A stretch of DNA of 64,000 bases from contig NZ_BAEP01000074.1 of assembly GCF_000315015.1 (NCBI RefSeq), positions 83,532-147,531 of the forward strand, given 5' to 3'. The position numbers and the translations under genes were made by a program. The notes beneath the pieces were generated by a model. It searched no databases. It was not told the origin of the DNA and saw only the letters and a list, made by a program, of their open reading frames with translations. The DNA is from Paraglaciecola mesophila KMM 241. Lineage in GTDB: Bacteria > Pseudomonadota > Gammaproteobacteria > Enterobacterales > Alteromonadaceae. Within the stretch, counting starts at the first letter, position 1, and the number at the start of each line of letters is the position of its first letter. Of the stretch, positions 27,201 through 35,306 are shown in pieces.

Positions 27201-28868
27201 CGTTTATTTGGGGAAGCGTACAAGCACACCCGGGATTGGGTGCTAGTGTGCAACCGTCACACAGTGCCGATGGCGGCAAACCAAGCGTTTTGCAATACAT
27301 TTAATATCGATGAGCAGCAGGATATTGCCTCTCAACTCAAGCTTGTTTATCACGATCAACAAGCCGGATTGTTGAGCTTCTGGGGCAAACTTGAAAGCTT
27401 AAAAGCAGGTGAAGATTGGCGCGGTGAAGACCAAATCATGTTGCTGAACGAGGAGATACGAGATGTTTTGGTATACATCAAAGCCGTCGCCTGTATCAAC
27501 GATGTCGCGGATATTGACTCTTATCTGATTATTTTAAGTGATATCAGCGAACATAAGAAAGCCCAGCAAGCATTAATGAAGTTGGCAAATTTTGATGCAC
27601 TTACTGGTTTACCCAACAGAGCGTTATTGCTTGACCGTGTTGATCATGCGATTTATCAAGCCCAACGTTCAGCAAGTACCCTAGGTTTGTTTTTTATCGA
27701 TCTGGATAAATTCAAGCAAGTAAATGACAGTTTGGGACATAACGCTGGGGATACATTGCTACAAGAAATTTCCACCCGTTTGCTCAATCTGTTACGCAAA
27801 GAAGATACCATTGCCAGATTGGGCGGCGATGAATTTGTGGTGCTAATTGAAAACGTTCACGTCATTGATGATGTCACGCACTTAGCTAGCCAGATTATTG
27901 AAATCATCGATACCCCAGTGCAGCTGGACAACCACCTAGTGAGCGTATCTTCGAGTATTGGTATTGCGCTTTATCCCGATGATGCACAAGACGCACAAGA
28001 GCTTCTGCAAAATGCGGATATTGCGATGTACCACGCTAAAGAAAATGGACGCAGTCACTTTCAATTTTTCACTGCCAAAATGAACGTTATTGCCCAACAA
28101 CGTTTGGCGTTAGAGAGTGACCTCAAGTACGCCCATAGCCATCAACAGTTTGAAAATTACTATCAACCCATTATTGATATTAGCCGCAATAAAATCGCTG
28201 GCTTTGAGTTACTAATGCGCTGGTTTACCGACACAGGGAAGGTTTCACCCGGGCGTTTTATTCCCGTAGCGGAAGAGCTTGGTTTGATTGAAAGCATGAC
28301 GCTACAAGCCATGGAGCGGGCGCTTCCCATGTTTAAGCATTGGCAAGTCAATGGGTTCGATGGGTATTTATCTGTCAATCTATCAGCCCGTCATTTTGAA
28401 TCTCTTCAGTCTATAAAGGATGTGATCGCCTTTTTAGCATCCAATGCCTTGCCGGTGGACATGGTTCGATTTGAAATAACTGAAAGTGCGCTGATGAAGG
28501 ATTATCAGAAGGCGATTATCTACATGAAACATCTACGAGAAGCGGGTTTTAGCATTGCCTTAGATGACTTCGGTACTGGATATTCGTCTTTAAAATACCT
28601 TAAAGAGTTTCCGTTAAGTGTGATTAAAGTGGATAAAAGTTTCGTCGACGACATTGGCATAAACAAGAATAACGAGGCGTTGATTGAAACCATCTTGCGT
28701 ATGGCGCAAAGCCTTAATATGTACTGCGTGGCAGAAGGGATAGAAACCAAAGAGCAAGTCGCGTTCTTTAAGGAGCACGATTGCCAATTTCTGCAAGGGT
28801 TCTATTTTTCTAAGCCTGTTGCCTTGGCTGATACCTTCGCATTAATAGATAAGCCCTTAGTTTACTAG
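24294..28868 (+). CDS. Giant membrane sensor: beta-propeller, Y_Y_Y, PAS, GGDEF, EAL (second copy)
   Basis: A 1524-residue c-di-GMP protein with the same architecture as the gene at 3943. It has a signal peptide to about residue 23 (ALA/APD), propeller repeats (FLWLGTDTGLNRYDGY and LWLGTRSDGVLHW), Y_Y_Y, one membrane helix near 803-822, a PAS/PAC (835-965), a weaker second PAS, GGDEF near residue 1176 and EAL near 1304. The GGDEF motif is intact and preceded by the RxxD inhibitory site (RKED), unlike the other copy. The EAL signature reads ELLMRW. The rest of the phosphodiesterase set (NLSAR, EITES, DDFGTGYSS, KVDK, VAEGIE) is present. Both activities are therefore possible, with c-di-GMP feedback. 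The propeller ligand is unknown. It is the only gene of its strand here, divergent from the M28 peptidase. Confidence 0.92.
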   Translation: MLGKYCHLVGWLWILFHSFKALAAPDVSHALLKSPVFSQLTTENGLSQDTINVMHTDDQGFLWLGTDTGLNRYDGYQVDVVEPSNVSLSAKTINDLMQDTQGNLWVATFSAGIFKINLSSGEAQLIDNRKSQVIADWQQSFNAIAEDNSGAVWLASDEEILRYEPHTNTLISIFSMATNKIEKGYYIRTLVWHNDLLFFGTNERLFVYSPQLKESVDLGFLFAEFSNEGQRDVKSLFVDELRDVLMIGTVKGLYSVSLAQISDYITQDITPDPLATLITSRNIWRIRTLDGSLFYLPTDQGVFTYDAQSGQAQHLFLPTDSRLLLSQDVIYDIAFDDSNNLWLGTRSDGVLHWVSTSQSFQNILNLNGGRFAKTLSDNNIWALAQVDPSGYWIGTDNGLNYYDFETAAVESFLVSSHDLAQYSKSSIHQILPADSGYLWLLTGEGLRRFHIQSRKLEAIQLANSTNNDILNEYIQSAIATKSGDLYLAYEQGIYYYDTQTKEISALKELNALATTKLLRGIMPSLPNAPNSLLLSTLGGMFQWDLNLKQLTPVHQLDKQLSANLWPDSWVLDKQNILWVSYPSYGLVGLDGATFEQKYFFDKDNLLPSNNIYSLQPDGRNAIWISSHNGLLKFDPKLMTLQRYGHAHGLANEEFNQGANIKLDNGKLVFGSPKGLVMFAPWALPNSRQTSQKPKITGIKLSSSPYSSKLGDLADSEVRMAYDDVGLQVRFSTLQFASLDSTRYQYRLSGTQDITYPSTPDPQVYFPKLEPGAYVFSVSAIGMSGGKESPSAQIKIKVDYAPWNSPLAYLNYALLIGLVAYTFWKMRSLQAQRLRSAHKEALLSQGRLSLALQASNSDVWEWDEKSDTIQASRFHDELGYRDKTGTVARAEHLSLIHDRDREMYLARWHTFIEQEDRVLDVTYRMRSHDGHWLWFRDVGNVTGGIASEHNQRVVGTYANITDSIAEQEDLRLFGEAYKHTRDWVLVCNRHTVPMAANQAFCNTFNIDEQQDIASQLKLVYHDQQAGLLSFWGKLESLKAGEDWRGEDQIMLLNEEIRDVLVYIKAVACINDVADIDSYLIILSDISEHKKAQQALMKLANFDALTGLPNRALLLDRVDHAIYQAQRSASTLGLFFIDLDKFKQVNDSLGHNAGDTLLQEISTRLLNLLRKEDTIARLGGDEFVVLIENVHVIDDVTHLASQIIEIIDTPVQLDNHLVSVSSSIGIALYPDDAQDAQELLQNADIAMYHAKENGRSHFQFFTAKMNVIAQQRLALESDLKYAHSHQQFENYYQPIIDISRNKIAGFELLMRWFTDTGKVSPGRFIPVAEELGLIESMTLQAMERALPMFKHWQVNGFDGYLSVNLSARHFESLQSIKDVIAFLASNALPVDMVRFEITESALMKDYQKAIIYMKHLREAGFSIALDDFGTGYSSLKYLKEFPLSVIKVDKSFVDDIGINKNNEALIETILRMAQSLNMYCVAEGIETKEQVAFFKEHDCQFLQGFYFSKPVALADTFALIDKPLVY

Positions 28869-28977
28869 AGGTTAAGAGGTAAACCGCTATAAATAAGGCT
28901 GTCGTCGATGTTAATTCTACGGGGCGAAAAGAGCGTGTTAGTTGATACGAGTTGCTAGGCGTCATTAGCGAAGATCC

Positions 28978-29610
28978 TTATAAAGATTGTTTCAAGGACG
29001 CATCATTGTGCGTTATGACAGGCTGGGCATTTTCAATGACTTGCTCTACCGAGGGATGTGCGATCAGCCTGCCTATTATGCGAACATCTCCGCCAACAAA
29101 TACAGTGGGGGGCACTTCATTGGTTTTATCATTTTGATTAATCTGTTGGCCAATAACCACATTGCCAAAAATTACGGTATTGCCGGTTAGACTGATATCT
29201 CCTTGTTGGGCCTTAATGTGCCCAAATACGGTTACGCCGTTTAACGCTATGTTGCCATCATTTGTGCAAATTGAACCTACAACGACACTGGTTTCTGGTA
29301 AATCGACATTTCCACGTACAATGTGAATATTTGACATCATTTGCTTAGGCAAGCTGCTCTTAACATCGTTACCAATACGGCTTAGGTTTTCGACCTCTGG
29401 TGCCGCTAAGCTATGGTTACTGTAAGTGAGGTTACGCATTAGCCTAAGCTTTTTCTTAGCTTCAGTTAGTGCTGGAAGGCTTCTGTCAATTTGTGTATTT
29501 GCTTCACTTGCAAAGTGGGAAGATACAGCCTCTTTGTGACTGGCCAGTGCAATGCTTGGACTAAAAGCCAATATGCCCACACCTAGTATGATCGGTAAAC
29601 TCATCATCAT
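28978..29610 (-). CDS. Predicted periplasmic beta-solenoid protein, unknown
   Basis: A 210-residue protein with a signal peptide (about 23 residues, IALA/SHK). The middle 110-190 shows short regular strands (HIVRGNVDLPETSVVVGSIC, NDGNIALNGVTVFGHIKAQ, QGDISLTGNTVIFGNVVIG), as in polymer-forming bactofilin-like or hexapeptide beta-helix proteins. The N-terminal third is helical. It contains a single mature-region Cys. I do not recognise a named family, and bactofilins are usually cytosolic, so this resemblance is only structural. It converges on the giant sensor and is divergent from a GGDEF gene. The start is at the first of three tandem ATG codons. Confidence 0.68.
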   Translation of the reverse strand: MMMSLPIILGVGILAFSPSIALASHKEAVSSHFASEANTQIDRSLPALTEAKKKLRLMRNLTYSNHSLAAPEVENLSRIGNDVKSSLPKQMMSNIHIVRGNVDLPETSVVVGSICTNDGNIALNGVTVFGHIKAQQGDISLTGNTVIFGNVVIGQQINQNDKTNEVPPTVFVGGDVRIIGRLIAHPSVEQVIENAQPVITHNDASLKQSL

Positions 29611-29836
29611 CTCTCATCAATTGTTAGACGTAATTCTGAATGAACAATGCAACGCAGATCCTGTGCCAAATGAATAACTCACTGTTAATAAAGAGAATTT
29701 TTAAGTTTAAGTCGTGTAAATTGAGACTTTAACGCCGGGGGTAAGTCAAATTCGCTAACATTTAGCCAAAAATGTGAATTCAAGAATTGCACTATTTAAA
29801 ACAGGAAAACCTGACTTTTAGGTGTATACATTAGGT

Positions 29837-31507
29837 ATGACGTATTTTTTTGCGGTACACGTGACTGCACTTTCGGAGCCAAACCTTTTGCTTAGCCGTG
29901 TGCTAAGTCCTGTGTTAGTAAACCGTAGAAACAAAGCTCAGTCTGCTATTCGTTCTTTCTGTTACCTATCAGCGGTGTTATTGATATGCAGTATGTTCAG
30001 TCATCGTCTTTATGCCCAGCAACAGAACACCTGCTTTGTATCCCATGAACAACTGGACTATACAACTCTTCCCCTTACGTTAAATCAGCTCACAAGGTTG
30101 CCGGTTAGACAATTTATTAATCATCTATCAGTATCGTGCAACGTCAACGAGCAAAGTGTGCTGGTCATCAACAACAATGCCATACGTCACGCAAATTTAC
30201 TCATCGATCATCAAGAACAGCAGAAAATTGCCGCTAATAAATTGGTTTTTGTTTTACCCCAGGGGCAGTACCGCGCAAATCTGATACTAGACGCTGAGCG
30301 TGACTTTTCTCTCACATTAGAGCGCAAAACCTGGCCTGAATATGCATTGGCTGGCCAACAACATAATTTGCTATTGGGCATGTTTTTTGGGTTGTGCATT
30401 ACGCTGGTTTTTTACCTGTATGTCATGGGCAGAAGCCTTAAAGACAAACGATTTCATTTCTACTGCTATTACGTACTCTGCGCGGGCATTTTTTTCTTGT
30501 TACAGGAAGGGAACATAAACCTGTTCTTTGATGCGAACCTAACCAACAACAGAGGATTAAATCTCCTCTTTGCAGGCTTAACCGTGTTTACCGGCACAAT
30601 TTTCGTTATAACCTTACTGGGTCTACAACGACGCTGGTCACGCTTCACTCGTTATGCAGTGATGTACCCTGCGGTTGTTGTGCTGGGGATCTCAATTGTG
30701 CTGTGTTTTTTACCAAGAGGGGAGTGGTTTACGTTACTCGCCACAATCATGGCGCGAACTACTATGGCGTTATTAATGTGTTCCTTTGGGCTGATTGCTT
30801 ACGCATCTTACGTTCGTGTACACACCGCTCGTCTTGTACTATTTGCTTCATTGATTGTGTGTTGCGCGATGGCTTTCCGAATATTTCTGGGTGATCAAAG
30901 CCCATTTTTACAACGATACGGCTTGATATTTTCCTTTGCCATTGAGAGCTTTCTTCTCGCTATCGCTACTTCAGAAAGAATAAAGCGCATCAACCAAGAA
31001 AAGATCTTGGCTCAAGCCCAAGCCATGACAGACCCACTGTGTGAAATTTTTAATCGAAGAGGCTGGGAAGAAGCCGCAGAAAAAATCTTGAAGAAACACA
31101 ATACACAGCAGGGGATATTATGTTTGTTGTACATCGATTTAGATTGCTTTAAAGAGATTAATGATACCTATGGGCATAAAGCGGGAGACGAAGTGCTGCG
31201 AATTATTGCCAAAATAATCCGTAAACAAATGCGTGACCAAGATGCTGTTGGCCGCCTGGGCGGTGATGAATTCGTCGCTCTTGCCCAGTTCGACGATGAT
31301 CTGCAATCTGAATCACTAAAAGTGCGTGTCACTAAACGCTTAAAGAATATTAACATCAGTACCGACAGTGCACAGATCCGAGTCACCGCGAGTGTGGGCT
31401 GCGTGGTGTTCAGTGATAACGAAACAAGTGTAAGTGAAATGCTGCAAAAAGCGGATCAAGCAATGTATACAAGCAAAAGGGAGAATCAAGACACGACACT
31501 TACTTGA
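29837..31507 (+). CDS. 7TM-DISM diguanylate cyclase
   Basis: A 556-residue membrane protein. Its N-terminus holds a signal-like segment ending near SHRLYA (about residue 60), a small periplasmic domain, seven membrane helices (about 175-380) of the 7TMR-DISM type, a short coiled coil and a GGDEF domain. GRLGGDEF is intact near residue 475 and is preceded by the RxxD inhibitory site (RDQD), so it is expected to synthesise c-di-GMP and to be feedback-inhibited. There is no EAL. ATG 29837 is preferred over a GTG 15 bases upstream, but the signal segment lies unusually far in, so a later GTG start (about residue 20-25) is possible. Confidence 0.85.
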   Translation: MTYFFAVHVTALSEPNLLLSRVLSPVLVNRRNKAQSAIRSFCYLSAVLLICSMFSHRLYAQQQNTCFVSHEQLDYTTLPLTLNQLTRLPVRQFINHLSVSCNVNEQSVLVINNNAIRHANLLIDHQEQQKIAANKLVFVLPQGQYRANLILDAERDFSLTLERKTWPEYALAGQQHNLLLGMFFGLCITLVFYLYVMGRSLKDKRFHFYCYYVLCAGIFFLLQEGNINLFFDANLTNNRGLNLLFAGLTVFTGTIFVITLLGLQRRWSRFTRYAVMYPAVVVLGISIVLCFLPRGEWFTLLATIMARTTMALLMCSFGLIAYASYVRVHTARLVLFASLIVCCAMAFRIFLGDQSPFLQRYGLIFSFAIESFLLAIATSERIKRINQEKILAQAQAMTDPLCEIFNRRGWEEAAEKILKKHNTQQGILCLLYIDLDCFKEINDTYGHKAGDEVLRIIAKIIRKQMRDQDAVGRLGGDEFVALAQFDDDLQSESLKVRVTKRLKNINISTDSAQIRVTASVGCVVFSDNETSVSEMLQKADQAMYTSKRENQDTTLT

Positions 31508-31568
31508 CTTGAACGTCAGATAATATACTGTTTTGATTGGAGTTTTTAATATCATATGTGAGGTCGTT

Positions 31569-32396
31569 ATGTTGTCCGCTGAGCAGAAGCAAGACTTTCT
31601 TGCACAAGGCTATATCGTGTTAGATCAGCTTTTTTCCGAGGCTGAAATGGCTTTGCTCAAACAAGAAGCTGAATCTATTGTTGAGTTGTTTGACCCTAAT
31701 TCAACTCGTGCTGTTTTTTCTACCCAAGATCAGAGTAAATCAAGAGATGAATACTTCTTACAATCAGGCGATAAGATCCGCTGTTTTTTTGAGGAAGAAG
31801 CCTTTGATGTCAATGGTGAGTTAACCCAATCCAAAGCGATGAGCATCAATAAAATTGGCCATGCCTTGCACACATTAAACCCCGTATTTAAAAAATTCAG
31901 TCACGATCCACGGATCGCTCAGTTAGCAAAGGATGTGGGGCTGCTTAAGCCGCAAATACATCAATCTATGTATATTTTTAAACAGCCGAAGATAGGAGGA
32001 GTGATCCGCTGGCATCAAGACGGCACCTATTTTCTAAGTGATCCCTTGTCCGTTGTGACATTTTGGTTTGCTGTTGAAGATGCCACCATTGAAAATGGTT
32101 GCTTACAAATCAAGGCCGATGGTAGTGATACGCCGTTGCGCGAACAATTTATGCGTTTTGCTGATGACAACACAGAGCTAAAAGTACTGGATGAAACGCC
32201 TTGGCCAAAAGATGAAGATGCGAAACCGTTGGAGGTGAAGAAAGGCTCGCTGGTTGTTTTTGACGGTTTACTGCCGCATTTTAGTGCGCCTAATCGCTCA
32301 GAGAAATCACGCCATGCTTTTACGCTGCACATGACGTGTGCCACCACAAAATATGACTCGCTAAATTGGTTGCAAGCCGTGCCTAGCCCTCTGTAG
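31569..32396 (+). CDS. Phytanoyl-CoA dioxygenase (PhyH)-family protein
   Basis: A 275-residue Fe(II)/2-oxoglutarate-dependent dioxygenase. The iron triad is visible: H149-x-D151 in WHQDGTY and H237 in LLPHFSAPN, followed by an Arg in SRHAF that may bind 2-oxoglutarate. PHYHD1-type relatives hydroxylate small acyl or amino-acid-like substrates. ATG 31569 follows GTGAGG; an in-frame TTG 36 bases upstream is less likely. It converges on ppiC with only 8 bases between the stop codons and is followed by a carbohydrate-type pair beyond ppiC. Substrate unknown. Confidence 0.88.
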   Translation: MLSAEQKQDFLAQGYIVLDQLFSEAEMALLKQEAESIVELFDPNSTRAVFSTQDQSKSRDEYFLQSGDKIRCFFEEEAFDVNGELTQSKAMSINKIGHALHTLNPVFKKFSHDPRIAQLAKDVGLLKPQIHQSMYIFKQPKIGGVIRWHQDGTYFLSDPLSVVTFWFAVEDATIENGCLQIKADGSDTPLREQFMRFADDNTELKVLDETPWPKDEDAKPLEVKKGSLVVFDGLLPHFSAPNRSEKSRHAFTLHMTCATTKYDSLNWLQAVPSPL

Positions 32397-32404
32397 TTGA
32401 TTTA

Positions 32405-32680
32405 TTAACCGCGATAGAGGGTTTTGATTAAGTGGTAACCAAACTGAGTTTTGACTGGTCCGTGAACGGTTAAAATCTCTTTTTTAAACACAACGTTGTC
32501 AAAGGCTTTGACCATAGTGCCCGGGCTGAATTCCCCTAGATCACCGCCTTTTTTGCCGGATGGGCACAGTGAATGCTTTTTAGCGAGTTGTTGAAAGTTC
32601 GCGCCTTTGTCTAATTGCGCTTTCAACTGTTGTGCTTCTTTTTCGGTTTTGACCAAGATATGGCATGCGCCTGCTTTCAT
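32405..32680 (-). CDS. ppiC: Parvulin-type peptidyl-prolyl isomerase PpiC
   Basis: A 91-residue cytoplasmic parvulin (E. coli PpiC 93). The catalytic fold is marked by [36 protein letters not shown] and [11 protein letters not shown]. It isomerises prolyl bonds during protein folding. It is a single gene, convergent with the dioxygenase and divergent from the class II aldolase. Confidence 0.92.
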   Translation of the reverse strand: MKAGACHILVKTEKEAQQLKAQLDKGANFQQLAKKHSLCPSGKKGGDLGEFSPGTMVKAFDNVVFKKEILTVHGPVKTQFGYHLIKTLYRG

Positions 32681-33009
32681 GATAATTCACCTATTTCGTT
32701 AACGCGCTCACTGCCTTTTTACAAGGCTTAATTGGGCGCGTACTGTGACAATATTAATACTGTTATTGTGCCACGGGACTGAGGTTAGCAGCAAAGACAA
32801 AGATCTATATTTAAAATCCATAAGGTAATTCCCATAGGTCTCGGATATTGTTTGTCTCTCGGTTATCATAGGTGTTTTTGGCAGATGCACTCAGCTTAGT
32901 AAAAACAGTGCGTATGTTGATAATATGCGCGCTGATTTTTGAGCGCAGTAAGACGAAGCGAAAATCGCTAAACCGATTTGATGGCTAACTTGAATAGTAA
33001 GGAGATAAG

Positions 33010-33777
33010 GTGTTTGCGTTATCCGATAGAAGCTTAAAAGGGCAAGTGTCTGATGTTGAGTGGCAATCTCGTATTGATCTAGCGGCATGTTACAGACTCG
33101 TGGCAGATGCGCGCTGGGGGGACCTTATTTATACTCATATTTCCGCGCGTGTTCCCGGTACAGATGAGTATTTGATTAATCCTTTTGGATTAACATTTGA
33201 AGAAGTCACCGCCTCGAACCTAGTAAAAGTCGATTTAGAGGGAAATATTTTAGACGGCTCGCCGTATTCTATTAATCCTGCTGGTTTTACCATTCATAGC
33301 GCTATTCATGAAGTGAGACATGATGCCCAGTGCGTCATTCATCTACATACCAAGGCAACGATTAGCGTTGCGAGCCTAAAGGGCGGTTTGCAACCATGGA
33401 GCCAATACGCAATGTTCTCTTTGTCGTCCATGAGCTATCACGCCTATGAAGGTTTAGCGGTAAATGCCGACGAGAAAAAACGCCTGCAAGATGATTTAGC
33501 GAGTAACAACCATATGCTGTTACACAATCATGGCGGTTTGACATTAGGCCCAACTGTGGGGGATGCCTTTATGCGCTTTTATGATTTGCAGCGGGCCTGT
33601 GAAATTCAAATGGACCTGCTTCAAGCAAATCAATCGGTTATTGAAATTCCACAAGCCATTGTCGATGGCATCTATGCTCAGGCCAATGTGGTTCACAGTG
33701 GGCAAACCGGCGGCCAAAAATCCTGGCCGGCCATGTTACGTAAAGCGTACAAACTCGATCCGAGTTTCTGCGAATAA
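33010..33777 (+). CDS. Class II aldolase/adducin-family protein
   Basis: A 255-residue protein of the class II aldolase / adducin fold, with zinc-ligand histidines H111 and H113 (VIHLHT) and the later HNHGG block (172-174). The start is GTG 33010, directly supported by AAGGAG with a 5-base spacer. The family includes fuculose-phosphate aldolase, ribulose-phosphate epimerase and decarboxylases; nothing fixes the reaction here. It is 48 bases upstream of an enolase-superfamily dehydratase, forming a two-gene operon that could dehydrate a sugar acid and then cleave the 2-keto-3-deoxy product. This pairing is inference. Confidence 0.85.
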   Translation: MFALSDRSLKGQVSDVEWQSRIDLAACYRLVADARWGDLIYTHISARVPGTDEYLINPFGLTFEEVTASNLVKVDLEGNILDGSPYSINPAGFTIHSAIHEVRHDAQCVIHLHTKATISVASLKGGLQPWSQYAMFSLSSMSYHAYEGLAVNADEKKRLQDDLASNNHMLLHNHGGLTLGPTVGDAFMRFYDLQRACEIQMDLLQANQSVIEIPQAIVDGIYAQANVVHSGQTGGQKSWPAMLRKAYKLDPSFCE

Positions 33778-33825
33778 CGAAATAAACATACAAGACAAAA
33801 ATACTTACTTTCAGGAATAGAATTA

Positions 33826-35001
33826 ATGAAGATTACCCGCGTTGAAATTTTTGATATCGAGTGCCCCAAGCGCACCGTATGGAACCCCGTTTTTATTCGT
33901 ATTCATACCGATGAAGGGATAACCGGCGTAGGGGAGGCTGGCCTAGCTTATGATTGGGGGCACAGCGCTGCTGCGCATATGATCAAAGAAATCGCTGAGG
34001 CATTATTAATAGGCTTTAACCCAGTTAACACCGAATTGCTATGGAGCAAAATGCTTCGAGAAGGGTTCTGGGGATTAGGCGGCGGCCCAGTTTTTTATGC
34101 TGCTATGAGCGCAATCGATACAGCATTATGGGACATCAAAGCCAGAGCGCTAAATGTACCTTTGTACCAGTTACTGGGTGGAAAAACTAACGGTAAACTT
34201 CGCACTTATGCCAGCCAGTTACAGTTTGATTGGGATAAAGAGGTTACCCGCTTGAACGATCCTGTTGATTACGGACGCGCCGCTGAAAAAGCCGTGGCTG
34301 AAGGTTACGATGCAGTGAAAGTCGATCCGATTGTTTACGATAAAAACGGAGCTGGGCACTTTGATCGCACCAAGTTGTTTACTCAGCCAGAGATGCGCCT
34401 GTTCAGAGCAAGGTTACAGGCCATTCGGGATGCGGTAGGTGACGACGTAGACATTATTTTTGAATGCCACAGTTTGCCAGGCGTTGCCACGGCTATTCAG
34501 TTAGGTGAAATGGTCGAAGACATAGGTTGTTTGTATTACGAAGAGCCAGTGAATTACTTAAATTCAAAGTTACATGACAAAGTTGCTAAGCGCGTGAATG
34601 TGCCTATTGCTGGTGGTGAGCGTTTGTACAACCGGTGGGGTGTTAGACCGTACTTAGAGGATCAAAGCCTAGACGTATTGCAACCGGATATAGGCTTATG
34701 CGGTGGTTTCACTGAAGCCAAAAAAGTGTGTGATTACGCTGATGTGTATGACGTACGTATTCAGGCCCATGTGTGTGGTGGCCCAGTGGCGACAGCGGCA
34801 AGTTTGCATTTAGAAACGGCCATTCCTAACTTTTTAATCCATGAACACCATACTTACGCCATTAAAGATTGGAACCGCGAATTGTGTATTCAAGATCCAC
34901 AGCCGGTAAATGGCTTCTTTGAAGTAACGGAAACGCCAGGAATCGGTATCGATCTTAATGATGAGATTGTTTATCGTTCACCGCATATGGAAGTGAAGTA
35001 A
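33826..35001 (+). CDS. Enolase-superfamily acid-sugar dehydratase-like protein
   Basis: A 391-residue mandelate racemase/muconate lactonizing-type enzyme. Metal ligands can be placed at E213 (FECHS), E239-E240 (YYEEPV) and E265 (AGGERLY). K165-V-D167 takes the place of the usual KxK. A likely His-Asp dyad is D288 (LQPDIG) and H315 (QAHVCGGP), typical of syn-dehydratases of sugar acids such as galactonate or mannonate dehydratases. Exact substrate class cannot be told. It follows the class II aldolase gene at 48 bases. A hairpin at 35024 closes the unit. Confidence 0.85.
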   Translation: MKITRVEIFDIECPKRTVWNPVFIRIHTDEGITGVGEAGLAYDWGHSAAAHMIKEIAEALLIGFNPVNTELLWSKMLREGFWGLGGGPVFYAAMSAIDTALWDIKARALNVPLYQLLGGKTNGKLRTYASQLQFDWDKEVTRLNDPVDYGRAAEKAVAEGYDAVKVDPIVYDKNGAGHFDRTKLFTQPEMRLFRARLQAIRDAVGDDVDIIFECHSLPGVATAIQLGEMVEDIGCLYYEEPVNYLNSKLHDKVAKRVNVPIAGGERLYNRWGVRPYLEDQSLDVLQPDIGLCGGFTEAKKVCDYADVYDVRIQAHVCGGPVATAASLHLETAIPNFLIHEHHTYAIKDWNRELCIQDPQPVNGFFEVTETPGIGIDLNDEIVYRSPHMEVK

Positions 35002-35023
35002 GTCTTGCAAGCATAGCCATATG

Positions 35024-35055
35024 AGCACAGTGCCACCATTCGAGGGCACTGTGCT
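35024..35055 (+). terminator. Hairpin after the aldolase/dehydratase pair
   Basis: Perfect 11-bp stem AGCACAGTGCC / GGCACTGTGCT with a 10-base loop. The T-rich tract follows only after about 10 bases, so termination efficiency is uncertain. Confidence 0.6.
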
Positions 35056-35306
35056 GAGTGATTCAGTATTTTCTTTTTTTCGACTTATCGATTTAATCTT
35101 TGTCTGTTAGTGACATCATTCTTGGTTCAATTTGATTTAACCTGTGTATTTTCTGAACTATTTTTGAGCGCCATATTGGTGCTGTAAAAAGGCGAAACGT
35201 CGACTTAGCCCCTACACTCATGTTTCTAACTTCATGGCTTAACACGTGGTAGACGTTTTCTTTTAGCCATTGGAGCGGCGAAAAGAATTAGGAAAGGGAG
35301 GATCAG
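35056..35306. other. Intergenic region before the Tat PLP enzyme
   Basis: The 305-base gap between the dehydratase stop (35001) and the PLP-enzyme start holds the hairpin above and presumably a promoter. I see no gene in it. Confidence 0.45.
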
